Assembly: GCF_030272615.1 (NCBI RefSeq)
Contig: NC_081406.1
Coordinates: forward strand, 215,325,497-215,389,496
Source of the DNA: Cryptomeria japonica
Lineage: Eukaryota > Streptophyta > Pinopsida > Cupressales > Cupressaceae
Direction of reading: 5' to 3'
Length of the DNA: 64,000 bases
Program-made: the position numbers and the translations under genes
The notes under the pieces: model-generated
Told to the model about the DNA's origin: nothing
Database searches by the model: none
The model's input: the letters and a program-made list of their open reading frames with translations, nothing else
Shown: positions 20,214-33,018 of the stretch, piece after piece
How the letters are laid out: every line of letters starts with the position of its first letter
Numbering within the stretch: the stretch's first letter is position 1

Positions 20214-22336
20214 CAAAAATCTCATTTTTGGCCTCTCAACATCATCAAATTTTCAATCTAGCAAGTTTTTGGCCGGGTCTAATTCAGAATTTCATATGAG
20301 TTCCCTTTCTACCTCGTACAAGTTTGTTTGTGTCCTTGTACAAGAAGGTGAGAATTGTCGTACAAAATTCTTCTTCTGTGTTTTCAAAACAGATTGCATT
20401 TTAGGGTTTTCATGCTTCAATTTGATTATTACTAATGCTAAGCCTGGTATGTTTGTGAGTTTTTCGGTAGCCTAACTAGTTTTTGTAGAATGATTGTCGA
20501 AGATTACACTTGTCAAAGCTTCATTTCATCCAAACATCATGACTACTAACGTATCTATTTTGCAGGTTGCCTAGGAGGACTCAGCCAAACTTTATGTATT
20601 TAAATTTTCTAGGCACACTTTTTTTAGCTAATAGAAATGAACAAACATGTCTTATGTGTTTTGATGATAGGAGAGTATTCCCTTACATTTCTTAAGTGAT
20701 TAGAAAGCTGGACTCATCCTTTGTTTTCAATAGTGCATATCTTTAGCGGGTCTGCCCTCTCGAGGGTCCTATAAGGCCAAAGCCATTAAGGTCGGTGAGA
20801 GAGGAACGACCCAAGTGGGAATGGATAATGCCAAGTACTCCAACCCACTATAAAATAGATTTGATTTTATGAAAATCAAGTTAATGGTAGTTCTTGAGAA
20901 TATCTCTCCTTCGTACCTTTGGGTATATCAAACCTTGGTTTTCAAGGCTGGGAGACCTCTTAATTGAGTTTATACCCCGACGTGCTAAATGGATCCTTTA
21001 CTAGTTCCGATTAAAATTAGAAGCTACCTAATTCCCATTCAAAAGGGGGATAATATTTGTGCAAGAGAGATAGTAACTCTCCCAAGAAACTTTCCATATC
21101 ATGCCCCCATTAGCATTTGGAGTTAGATAATATGGTGTTGAGAATCCATTGTGTGAGACTCAACGGTCGTATTTTGATTAGCTATTGGGTGTGTACCTAA
21201 GTTTGCAAGAAAAGGTTTTCTCTCTCAACTAACATCCTTAGGTAGCATACTGTGCTTGAGGTCACTTATCATATGCCATGTTTTTTGTGTCCTCATCCCT
21301 AAAACAGAAAATCGGACATCTTAAAAACTGGAAAACAGAAGCAAACCATCAAACTTCATTGATCAAAAATCTATCCAAACAAAGGTTTTGTCTCTGTTCT
21401 ATCCTCTATCATACAATTTTGTTAGTTTGTTGTACGAGGCATCTAGTTTATCATCTGGTCCAGTGAGAATTGTTGTGTGAGTCATCTTAGTAGACAATTT
21501 TGTGTTATCTTTTATCGTTTGGCCCAATGGGAATTGTCATACAAATCAACTTAGAAAAGAGTTTTGTGTCATCTTTTGTCATCTAGTTCTATGCAAAAGC
21601 TTGTACGAGTTTATGTCTTCTATCATGTGAGATTTCTAGTTTGTCATATGAGCCTGTCTAAATTGTCGTTCGGGGCTGTATAAGGTGACGTACAAATTTA
21701 TGTCTCTATCTGTCCAGAACTGTCTACTTGTATGTTTTTTTCAGATCTATCATATTTTCTTGGTTAGTTTATAGTGAGCATAAACACCTATTATCTGTCA
21801 TTTTGCACTTAGATTATCTCCTTAGTTCACTTGGTCAAGTTATCATCTGTCAAACTGGACTCTAGAAATAGACACCTTAAGATTTTCAAGCATTCACCTT
21901 CAACAAGTTCAAGATCTAACATCTCAAAGTGCATTATCACCCTCTTTGATAAACTGATCACTCAAAACATAGTTTCTCATCAGGATCTATCATCCTCTAT
22001 CACAAAACTACAACATTTGGTCAAGACAATCTTGTCCCACATCCTAGGATATATCATTCCTATTGGACTTGGCTTTTATCAAAATCATCATCATTGCACT
22101 CCAAAATTGAAGATTGAAAAACTTGCAAACTTTTAAACACTTGAATCATCTTTTCATGTCATATCATTTTATCACATTTGCATTGATAGTTGATCACTTA
22201 TCGAAACAACTTTTGGACAATCGAACCCTAGCACAATATCTAACACACGTGTATGCCCTTTTTAACCAGGGCTCAAAGATGAAAGATTGCTGAAACAAAA
22301 ATAGAAACATTTGAAATAACTAAAGATTATAGAAAC
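20214..22336 (+). other. Element O leader (no gene)
   Basis: A 2.1-kb untranslated leader. It contains the shared leader motif near 20795-20819 (gtgaga...cgacccaagtggg). Short open frames show no recognisable protein. A repeated phrase around tcatctagtt/ttgtcgtacaa (21400-21720) is low-grade internal repetition. Confidence 0.65.
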
Positions 22337-24123
22337 ATGGAACATGAAGATGAAATACAAGTTGAAGAGGAAATAATAGAACAACATGTTAGAGACATCA
22401 AAAAAGATCTGTAATTCGATAAATTTATGGAGAAAATATTGGAGGGAGACAAAGAAAAATATTTCCTAGTGTTAGCAAAATTTGGTGCTACACTCACCCA
22501 AGATTTTGATGTGAATAAATTGACACAAAAGAGAAGTGACCCTCTCCTTAATAATGAACAACATGAGGATATTTTTGGTCTCAAAATTAATGACACATCA
22601 ATTCCTAGTAACACCAGAACCAATGAGGAAACTTACATTCTCAAAAGGGATGACCTAGAAATTCTAAATAATGTTCAATCCAACGAGGATACAAGAAGGG
22701 GTAGAGATGATGCAAGAAGAGATCAAGATCCTCTTAGAATGCAAAATCATGGTTATACAAGAACAAATCATGTTGATAATCCTATCACAACTCTCACACA
22801 ACAAATACAAACACTACAAACACAAATTCAAGATATGCAGAGAGGAAATGTTAGAAGATACTCACTTCAATAAATTCGTCCTTATCCATTCGACATAAAT
22901 CTAAACATGATACCATTTCCTATAGGTTGTGAAACTCCTAGATACAAAAAATATGATGGAAGCACTAACCCCCAAGATCATATATGAGAATTTAGCACAA
23001 TGAGTATGGATTTTGTACATAAAGATACCTACTTGATGAGATTATTTCCGAAAAGCTTAACTAGACTAGCTATGGAATGGTTCTCCAAACTTCCACTTGG
23101 AATCAGATCATTTTCAGAATTGGTGGACAAGTTTGTTTTACAATACTATTACAACATACAACATGAAGAAACAATGCTAGACCTATGTAATTCCAAACAA
23201 AAGAGTGGAGAACCTTTCATGACATTTTTACATAGATGGAGATGGTTAGCTTCACAATATCCTCATAAAGTGCCAGAGTATGAAAAAATGGATATATTCA
23301 TCTACAACCTAAATGATCAAATGAGTTATCATATAAAAATGAAAGGAAATCAAATTTTTGGAAATATGATTGATAATGGAATTAGAATGGAGGAAGCCAT
23401 GATAAAGAAGGGTGAGTTGAAAATATACAAAGAAGGAGTTCACCCTCCTAACAACACTAAGAACAACAACAATGATAAGCCAAAGTTTTGGAATATAAAT
23501 CGTAATGTCGTCAATGATGGAATAGTGGATAACAACAATGTGAAACCAAAACAGCTAGTTTTTAATTTATCCAATCATTCAGCAGCAGCTCGGCAAAACA
23601 ACAATCACCAAAAAGCAACTATCAAAAATTTCTTTCGAAGGCAACCGACAAACATTGGTGAACCCCTTGGGTCAGCACTAAAGACACTTCTCAAAAACAA
23701 ACTGATTACTTTGCCAGAAGGAAGGAACTATGAACCTCAAGTAAAACCCCCTTGGTGGAATGATAACCTTTATTGTGATTTCCATCGAAACAAGGGACAT
23801 CACATAGATAATTGTTAGCGATTGAAACATGTCATCCAAGATTTGATTGATAATGGAGTAATAACTGTGTATAGACATACGCCAAATGAATATCATACAT
23901 CTTTTAAAATTCCACTCCCAAACTATGAGAAGGGGGAATCATCAACAACAAACAATGGTAAGGATAAAGTGAAGGTAAACTATGCTCATACATATGATAA
24001 TGTGGTAAATGTGATTGTAGTTAAAGAAAAGGAAAATCAAGAACTTGCTCATGCTATCATAAGAAGCAAAGCTAAATTTGTTTTGCTGGGTCCTACCACT
24101 AACATGTCATCCACTGCAAAATA
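22337..24123 (+). pseudogene. Element O gag
   Basis: ATG at 22337 (MEHEDEIQVEEE), then one frame to 24123. An early TAA lies at about 22412. The gag core is at 23020-23270 (TYLMRLFPKSLTRLAMEWFSKLP...FLHRWRWLASQ). The Zn-knuckle variant C-x2-H-x4-H-x4-C lies at about 23774-23815 and is followed at once by a TAG at 23818. Homologous to gag of elements I and M. It would form the particle shell and bind element RNA. Confidence 0.85.
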
Positions 24124-27100
24124 ATATAATCTAGTGGAACAATTGCAGAAAATGCCTACACAAATATCCATCTTATAACTTTTAAAGCTTTCACCTGCAC
24201 ATAAAGAAATTCTTGAATGGGCATTAGTAGATACAACAGTGTCTAAAGATCTGTATATAGATCAATTCCAAACAATGGTGGGACACCTCACAACCCCTCA
24301 CTGCTTATCATTCATTGAAGAAGATGACATGTCCTTGCAACATCCCCATAATGCTCCCTTGCATATCGAAGTCATCATTTATAAGACATGAGTTAAACGT
24401 GTCCTATTAGATGGAGGAGTTGGCTTAAACATTTGTTCTCTGAGTCTAGTCTGTGCTCTAGGTTATTCAGAAGATGCAATTGATCCCTGAAAAAAGATCA
24501 CCATTAAAGCCTATGATGAAGAAGAGCACTCCTCTAAAGGAATTATGATGTTACCCATTAGAGTGGGACCTTTAGATAAAGACACCGCATGCCAAGTTCT
24601 AGACTTAGACTTATCATACAACATACTCTTGGGAATACCCTAGATACATGACATACAAGTTGTTCCATCCACATATCATCAGTGCCTAAAGTTTCCCTAT
24701 AATGGGAAAGAAATCATGATCTCAACAGATTCAAATCCATTTCAGTATTGTAGTAATCTCAAACCAGCTCAAGAAGTCATTGTTCCTCATAATAGGGAGG
24801 CATCATCTTCAAACACACATTCCAAAGAAAAATCATTTGCCTCAATTTTGTCAAGTATGGAAAAACAAATGCAGCTAAGAGATCAAGGTAATGGAGAAGA
24901 TTCAATATCACAATTACCGCTTTCTCCTAAATCATTTGGAAAACCATCAAACTCTAAACAACAACCAATTGTGAAACATCTTCTGATATTTGATGGAGCA
25001 TTTGTTAGTGTTGGGACCTTATTAGAGGAAATAGAAGATAAAGATTTACTACAGTGGCTATACAAGCATGAAGAATTCCAACAAAAGATCAACAATGTCC
25101 GCATACCTACAGAAAAGTATGGAAAAGGATTTAACATTCTCAGAAAAATGGGATACACCAGAATAGGTCCTATAGGGAAAAGAAAAGAAGGTATATCAGA
25201 ACCTATCCAGCCTCATACTCAGCAGGCTACAGACAAAGCATGCTTAGGATATGGACAAGTTACTCTATGAGAAGACACATCTTTTAGCCAACAACAAGAG
25301 GAATAGGAAAACAGACAAGAACAACTAGCAATTGAAAGAGAAGAAACATCAGCCAAGTGACAAGCACAAGCAAACATGAAATGGAAAAAGAAACAAGCTT
25401 CAAATCACTAGGAAAAACAAAGTAAAAGCACCTCCCAAACAACCTTAAATCTCAATCAAAACAAGCACAAACCTAGTACTAATCAAAGAGAGCTCATAAA
25501 ATGGTTGAAAAAACTTAATCTCAGTCCAGAAGAGGTTGAATATGAAAAAAGAAAAGATATATCAAGAAAAGATGAGGAAACAAATCAAATACTATATGAA
25601 CAAATATGTAGATTGGAGGCTGCAAGTGAGACAAATTCTAACAAATGGGAATGGGATTCCTATCACTCTTAAGAATCAGCTGAAGAAAATTGCTTTGAAG
25701 AAGATGTAGGAGTTGATGTAGTTCACATGTATGCAAGGCAAACATTAGGAACTAGTTCACTTGAATTAGAATCACATTCGGCTGACTTGGACTTAATTGA
25801 GGGTGATCAGGAGCTTCTTGTGTGAGGTAATTCTGATGAGAGTACCATTCTAGACATAGACATACATATCAAAAACTTTGACATATCTATCATGACCCTT
25901 GATACCCTCGAAACATCTCAACCTAAGGACCCCCTACCTCTAATCCACCCCAAACTTATTGATTGGGAAAATGAAGGACATACTACCATTGATACCTTTC
26001 TGAATGACCATGTCATATTCATATATCTTAATGAAATTGAACCCACAACAACTTTCAACAGGAATTTTAGCTATGCATCTTCCAGTCAAGTGGGTGCCAA
26101 ATCTCCTAGTCGCAAAAAGGAAAATAAAGAAAACAATATCAGGTCTAATGTTGAAAACCATTTCTTAGCAACATTAGATCAGGAAAAAGTAAAAAGAAAG
26201 GACACATCTAGTGGTGGAAACCTCCTTGAGGCACCAAAAGATGGGAGACTTGACACTTTACCTGCGCACTATTAAGAAAGGTCATCCATTTTGATTGAAC
26301 CAACAAAGGCAGTTAACACTGGGACAACAAAGCAACCAAGGATCCTACATCCAGCAACTTCTCTATTAGAAGAAGAAATGCAACAATATATGGAATTCTT
26401 GAAACGATGGAAAATCAATTTCGCCTGGTCATATGCAGACATGCCAGGATTGGATCCAAAGCTTATTATGCATCACTTCAATGTCAGTACCGGAGCCAAA
26501 CTAGTTAAACAGGAATTAAGGAGAATGCATCCACATATTTCTCTTCTAGTCAAAGTAGAACTAAAGAAATTATTGGATGTCGAATTCATCAGATGTATAG
26601 CATATCCTCAATGGGTATCCAACATTGTTCCTATTTCCAAACTAGACAAAAGTATCAGAATATGCATAGACTTCAGAGATCTTAATAATGCATATCCAAA
26701 GGATGAATTTCTTTTGCCTAACATTGACATCATTGTAGATTTAACTGCTAGACACTCCATGTTTTCTCTAATGGATGGTTTCCCCAGATACAATCAGATT
26801 AAAATAGCACCTGAAGATCAAGAAAAGACAACTTTCACATGCCCATGGGGTACTTTTTGCTGGAACGTCATGCCTTTTGGACTAAAGAACATGGGTGCTA
26901 CATATCAGAGAGCTATGACAATGATATTCCATGACATGATGCACACATTCATGGAAGATTATGTGGATGACATCTTGGTTAAATCATACAACAGAGAAGA
27001 CCATATAGGAATACTAGAAAATATCTTTGACAGGTTAGAATAGTATAAGCTGCAACTCAATCCCAAGAAATGTGCCTTTGGTGTCACTTTAGGCAAGCTA

Positions 27101-29639
27101 TTGGGATACATTGTTTCAGCTAGAGGTATCGAAGTAGATCTAGCTAAGTTCAAAGAAATCATGGAAATGGTATCTCCCAAGAATATAGGTCAACTTAGAT
27201 CACTCCAAGGAAGACTACAGTCAATCAAAAGATTTGCTGCTCAATTGGCAGATAAATGTCAACCATTTACTCATCTATTGCATAAGAATGTTAAATTCAG
27301 GTGGGACCATCAATGTGAGGATGCATTCAACAAGATCAAGGCCTATCTCATGCAACCACCCATCCTAATGTCACCAATTCTAGGAAAGCCATTATTACTC
27401 TATGTATCAACCACCGAAGTATCATTAGGAGCTCTCCTTGCACAACAAGATAATGAAGAAAAAGAACAAGCGATCTACTACATCAGCAAAACATTAGTGG
27501 GATATGAGATCAACTATTCACTAATAGAAAAAACATGCTTAGTGGTAGTTTTTGCTTCTCAAAAATTAAGACACTATCTACTATATCACTCCATCAAGTT
27601 GATAGCTTAAATCAATCCATTGAAGTATTTACTTAGCAAGGCAACATTAACAAGACAACTAGCAAAATGGATCATGATCCTGAGTGAGTTTTATATTGAG
27701 TATGTTGATAGAAAAGCTATAAAGAGACAAGTCATTGTAGACCAACTAGCCGAGGCACCACTTCAAGATGATCATCCTTTATAGATTGAGTTTCCCGATG
27801 TTGATATCCTAATGGTCACAACAAAAACATGGCAATTATACTTTGATGGTTCATATACACAACATGGATCAGGAGCAGGTATTCTATTCATTACACCACA
27901 AGGTCACACAATTCCAAAAGCCTACAAATTAAGCTTTCCATGTACCAACAATACAATAGAAGATGAAGCTTTGGTTATAGGTATCAAAATGGCTATAGAA
28001 TGGAGCATTACACAAGTTCAAGTCTTTGGAGACTCTCAACTCGTCATCAATCAAATCAATGATGATTATCAAACAAAGGATGAAAATTTGATGCTTTATA
28101 AAAAGATGGTTGATGATATCAAGAAATACTTTGTAGAAATAACTTTTCAGCATATTCCATGGCAACACTTGCTTCTCTCCTTCAAACATAGGAAAATCAA
28201 TAGTGTTATGAATCCTGGTGGAAGAGTTGTTTTACCCTGCTCATAATTGGCCTGATTCCCAAACTATCTATCACCTTGTTGGGCATGATTCCTCCCATTA
28301 TGGCCAACCTTACACATAACTGAAAGATAATACCCTACCTCCTGACTTATCAAAAAATCAAAAGAGAAACTTTATTCTCCAATCCTCCCATTATACTCTT
28401 GTCACAGATACCATGTTTAAATGAGGTCTAGACAGTACTCTTTTAAGATGTCTCAAACAAGAAGAATTTGAGAAAGCCTTACTTGAAGTCCATAATGAAA
28501 TTTATGGCACTCATTCAAGTGGTCTTACCCTTTCAAAAAAACTCATACGCTTGGGCTATTATTGGCCAGCTATGGAATGAGATTCTTTTTAGATAGCTAA
28601 AACATGAAAACAATGTGAGATCCATGGGAATTTGATTCATGTACCAGCACAAGAACTTCATGTTTTGGCAACATCTTGGCCTTTTTGTCAATGGGGTCTT
28701 GATCTAGTAGGAAAGATAAATCCTTCTTCATATAATGGTCACAAATTCATCCTTGTAGCTACAGAATATTTCATGAAATGGATTGAGGTAGTACCTCTCA
28801 CAAATATCATAGGAAAACAAATTGTTGCATTTATCTTGAACTGCATCATCTATCGCTATGGAATACCCATGACCATTATCACTGATAATGGGTGACCATT
28901 CAAGAATCAGGATGTAGAAGAGCTATGTGAGAAATTCAAGATCCAACATAGATTTTCCACACCCTACTATCCACAAGGGAATGGGCAAGCAGAAGCATCA
29001 AACAAAACTCTTTTGAAAATCCTCAAAGAGATAGTGAATGATGCTGGCTGAGATTGGCATATTCAATTCAACCCTGTTCTATGGGCCTACCGTACCAGTA
29101 TCTGCACACCCACAGGTGCCACACCTTTCTCTCTTGTTTATGGATTAGAAGCAATACTACCAATAGAAGTAGATATGCCTTCTCTATGAATATCATTATA
29201 AGGTCTTATCCCAGATGAAGAACAACAAGTGTCTCGATTGCAGGAGTTAGAATTAATCCATGAACGAAGACAAAATGCCTTTGATCATTTAAAGGTATAT
29301 CAACAAAGAATGTTCTGCAGTTATAATCATAAGGTCAAACTGAGAGCATTTCAAGTTGGGGAAATATTACTCAAATAAAATCCACGCAACCAATCAGATC
29401 AAAAAAAGAAAGGAAAGTTTGAACCAAACTGGTTAGGTCCATTTGTGGTCACAACAATATTTGGGTAAGGAGCATATCAGCTATCAACACCAGATGAGGA
29501 TCAGCTCAAGAAACCCATCAATAGCATGCATCTGAAGAAATTTTATATCGGAAAAAGTAGGAAAAATCCTAAAATAGTGAAAAAGCAGAAAAATCCCAAA
29601 ACAGTGAAAAAGAATAAAATCCAAAAAAATCAAATATAA
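24124..29639 (+). pseudogene. Element O protease, G-patch-like, reverse transcriptase, RNases H, integrase
   Basis: Protease active site VLLDGGVGLNIC lies at about 24397-24440. A degraded G-patch (YGKGFNILRKMGY...) lies at about 25115-25212. Reverse transcriptase is at about 26430-27100 with an intact YVDD at 26960-26971. Gypsy RNase H is at about 27380-27610 and archaeal-like RNase H at 27827-28140 (YFDGSYTQHGSGAG, GDSQLV). A deletion with a frame change lies near 28150-28170, removing the end of RNase H. Integrase follows (28480-29300), with TDNG near 28880 and GQAEASN near 28984-29004, so the catalytic Glu is kept here. The original stop after KKFY (about 29550) is lost and the frame runs on to 29639. 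Many stops make it dead. Confidence 0.87.
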
Positions 29640-30112
29640 GAAAAAGTGCAATAAAAACAGACGGTGAAAACCTGGCAAACAGGTGCTATCTGTCTAATAG
29701 CTCTTCCATCTATTTAGTTCATGCATCCTTCCACTTGCATTCACTCTTTTCCATCAGTGTTGTTCATATCCATAATAAAGCCTTTGTACATATGCAGGCA
29801 TCCCAGGTGGCTTCTTGCCTTGGTTTGGATGATTGGGTATATCATATTGAATTTGTTTCTAGGCTTGGGGCAAAATCCTGCACCGAGCTGGGGGCAAAGT
29901 TTTCAAATCATCACAAGTACATTCGGGTCAAAATTTTGATGGCAAATCGTCAGAAGTCCGACACATTTTTGTCACACTACTGAAAGTCATCAAAAAAATT
30001 TTGTCAGAAGTTCTAACTATCCTTGTGGTCGTCGCAATTCCAACATCAGCCCCATCCTTTCCAACGGCCGCCATTGATACTCATACCTAGAAAGATTACC
30101 ATCTCAATCTTG
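29640..30112 (+). other. Element O post-pol region (no gene)
   Basis: It begins with ggtgaaaacctggcaaac (about 29662), shared with I and M, then plain sequence with ggggcaaa tracts near 29866 and 29891. Repeats of a gtcagaa(g/t)tccgac-like unit start near 29950 and lead into the inverted repeat. Confidence 0.55.
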
Positions 30113-30338
30113 GGCTACCATCAGAATTCCGACATCAAAGCGTAAAAATTCTGATAGAGGAGTGTCATTAGATGCACAAAATCCTTGTCGGAACTCTCCT
30201 GGAGGCCGTCGTAATTTGAACCCTTTGGCGTTTGAAATACGACGGTCCCTAGGAGAGCTCCGACGAGGATGCTATGCATCTGATGACACTCCTCTGTCAG
30301 AATTTTTATGCTTTGGTGTCAGAATTCTGACAGTAGGC
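30113..30338. repeat. Long inverted repeat (hairpin) of about 226 bp
   Basis: The left arm (about 30113-30220) and the right arm (about 30228-30338) are reverse complements over about 105 bases with some mismatches. Examples are GGCTACCATCAGAATTCC against its partner ending GAATTCTGACAGTAGGCC, and GGAGTGTCAT against ATGACACTCC. The centre is near 30221-30230. Within the right arm TGTCAGAATTCTGACA (30317-30332) is itself a perfect palindrome. A transcript would fold into one long hairpin. It could be a foldback MITE or a local inverted duplication. Confidence 0.82.
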
Positions 30339-30387
30339 CGATTTTTTAGAAAAAAAAAAGTTATAGAAAAAGATTGGCATTGGTATC

Positions 30388-30545
30388 TCTATTCTATCTC
30401 TCTTCTCTATCCCTCTCTACTATCTCTTCTCTCTCCCCTCTCTAGGTCTCTTTCTCCATCCCTCTCTTCTTCTCTCCCTCTCTACTTCTCTTTCTCTACC
30501 CTCTCCAGGTCATTATCTCTTCCTCTCACCCTCTCTCTCTCTCAC
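30388..30545. repeat. CT-rich microsatellite
   Basis: Imperfect runs of tctctc and ccctctc on the plus strand (GA on the minus). The open frame across it is low complexity, not a gene. Confidence 0.85.
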
Positions 30546-31559
30546 CTCTAGTCTGTGCATATGAGCCTTTCAAACCCACTCGGGGGTAAAATAGCCCTAA
30601 GTTGGCCTTATTTTGAGGAAAAATGCAAATGTTTAAAGGATAAAATCAATAATTTTCTATAGTGTCGACCCCAATCTGTGCAAACCTTCTTGTTATTTGT
30701 GCCTAAATCTATGCATGAGAGGAGTCCAAACCCACTTAGCAAGAGAAGAGCACCTTAAGTCAGCTAGAAGGAAGGTAAATTCATGAATTTAATAAATAAT
30801 TATTGGGTTGGCCGACCTATGGAGGTGAAATGAAGGCAAAGGTAAAAAGGAAGCATATAAAACAAAGATCAAATGCTCATCAAATTCAATTTGCAACCAA
30901 TTAAGAGGAGAAGAATTAGGGTCTATGAATTAGGGTATAAAATCAAATTAAATTTATTTGTGATGCATTATTTGTTTTTCATTTCATTCACAATATGTTT
31001 TTTGTTGCTTTCAAGATGTCATGAGGACTTCATTACAAGGAAAAGAACACCTTACCCAACACGTAGAGCATGCCAACATCATGCTTCAATGCAAGGATGA
31101 AGACACTTTATGAAAGGAGGCTTCAAGGCATGAAAGAGGACATTGGCATCATGGAGGGTTTTCATCTCAATATCAACACCAAGATTCATGAGTTTAGGAT
31201 GGAAACATGAGGAGCTAAACCTATTCAAAGCTTTCAACGATGCAATACAAAGGAAGGAGCATCTCAAGGTGCAAGGACAATGTCAAATGATGATCAAGAT
31301 ATTATGAGGATTCAACAAGGAAGAAACAGAAGACTATCTTGCATTCCCTTCGAAAATCCAAGAATAGTAATCAGTAGAATAAGGAGAAATCAATAAGGAT
31401 TGCTTTAAAATGAAGGGATCTACAACATGATAGGCCATATGTAAGACATCAATCACCAATGATCAAGGTATTCAAGTCAGAGTTACAAAGGTGATCAAGG
31501 TTGGATAGATAAAGAATAAGTGGGTTCTACATCAAGCCTAGGTATTACAAAGTCTATAT
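30546..31559 (+). other. Sequence X, left part (unassigned, possible LTR)
   Basis: No coding capacity recognised. A possible LTR start TGTCGACCCC lies at 30664. The sequence is broken at 31560-31564 by element M and continues at 48272. See the TATA box at 48982. Confidence 0.4.
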
Positions 31560-31564
31560 CAAAC
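31560..31564. repeat. Target site duplication of element M, left copy
   Basis: CAAAC, identical to 48267-48271 on the other side. Confidence 0.93.
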
Positions 31565-33003
31565 TGTAGCGTAAGAAATTAGGATTCATCAAAATAAGAT
31601 ATATCAATCAAAACGTTAAACATGATAGCTCAATCAAAGAAATACTCATTGCAATGAACCTAATTCTAAAGCACATTCAATGAAGGTATGAAAATGAAGC
31701 ATTCAAAAGAAAACATTATGCAAACCAGATTCAAGATTGAATACTCCTTCCATGCGGCTCCATTGTTGTTCTTTCCTCTTCAATAATTTTGTGGATCTCA
31801 CCTACAAGTGCTCACACAATTGAAAGCAAAAAGGCTCAAGAGTACTAGAAATGAAAGTTCGGTAAAAATTCGAGATTCATGAAGGGATTGATTGAAGAAA
31901 ATTATCCAATTTATAGAGAAATTGGAGAAATCACAAAATTGGCATGATGCAATTCAAATGGAAATTGCAAATCAATATGACAAATTATGACAAATTATGC
32001 ACTTTCCATGCACAATTTGATTGATTGACAATTTGATGACAAATTATGACACATTCTATGTCAAAATTGATTGATTGTCAATTATGACAATTTATGACAA
32101 ATTGAAATGTCATTCCCATAGAATTAGGAGATGAAATAGGAGGAATTTGAAATTAGAAATTAAGAAAATAGGAAATTGAAATTGATGACAAATTAGGAAT
32201 TAGAAATTGAAAGAAATTAGAAATTAGGATTTAGTGAATCAATTAATAATTTTTCATTTATTAATCAATTCACAAAGAGGAATAATTAGCCAATTAAATA
32301 GAGATTTAATTGTAATGAGAAGACTTAGGATTAATAAATAATTTAGTAATCCTGGAGGAAGAAATGGCAAATTAGGTTAAATGACTAAATCATAAAACCC
32401 TAGAAGATGAATTAGAAATGCGAAAATGACAATTAGGTCTTGATTAAAGATAATTAATGTCATGATTCTGAATTGATAAATGACCAATGCGACAAAATAA
32501 TTTGATTGATAAATGCGCCAATTGACGAGGAACAATGACAAATTGATCCAAATTGACATAATTGAGATAGACAATGATCGATAGCGAAATGATCGCAAAA
32601 TGACAAGATTGAAGGATTGATGATAAATCGACAAGAGGACAAAACCCTAATTAGGATTGATGATGTCCGAAATGATAAGATTGATGAGAAAATTGATAAG
32701 ATTGATAGGAGGACAAAACCCTAATTAGGATTGACGATGTCCAAAATGATGACAAATGAATACGCACATTGATGCGACAGAGTAAAATTGATCAAAATCA
32801 TGACTGGATAATGTTGTCGACAAGACCAAATTCGAAGACGAGATGATTGAAGAATGTAGAAGAATGACTCGATGTTCGCAAATGATAAAAATCAAGTGTG
32901 TGACATAGGAGAAATGTTAATGCGACGCAAAAACCTAAAATGAGGCAATGCGCAAATGTTAAAGTATGACTTCGCAAGCGTTGACCATTTTTGGGTGTCT
33001 ACA
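31565..33003 (-). repeat. Element M 3' LTR
   Basis: On the minus strand it runs from 33003 (TGTAGACACCC) to 31565 (...CTACA). A TATA-like CTATAAAT lies at 31909-31916 on the minus strand. 1439 bases against 1438 in the 5' LTR. Confidence 0.95.
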
Positions 33004-33018
33004 TTTTGCCCCTCTTTG
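33004..33018 (-). other. Polypurine tract of element M
   Basis: On the minus strand CAAAGAGGGGCAAAA next to the 3' LTR, identical to the tract of element I. A similar short inverted repeat (acaatgcg 33021-33028, agcgttgt 33035-33042, one mismatch) flanks it. Confidence 0.85.

Larger units (their letters stand above)
4338..29639 (+). mobile_element. Element O: Tat-like Ty3/gypsy retrotransposon (outer)
   Basis: A plus-strand gypsy element whose 5' LTR starts TGTATACACC at 4338 and is split by element I. After the LTR come a primer binding site, a long leader, and one gag-pro-RT-RNaseH-RNaseH-integrase frame. Two RNase H domains in series (a gypsy type, then an archaeal-like type near 27827) are the mark of the Tat lineage. 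The coding part has many stops and one deletion near 28150. The 3' end of the element cannot be set because no second copy of its LTR was seen. Confidence 0.85.

Noticed and set aside
30162-30551. 129-codon plus-strand frame
   Set aside because: It spans the inverted repeat and the CT microsatellite and has no protein similarity that I recognise.
32377-32642. Minus-strand open frames duplicated at 47640-47905
   Set aside because: They are inside the two LTRs of element M and are repeated only because the LTRs are; no domain seen.
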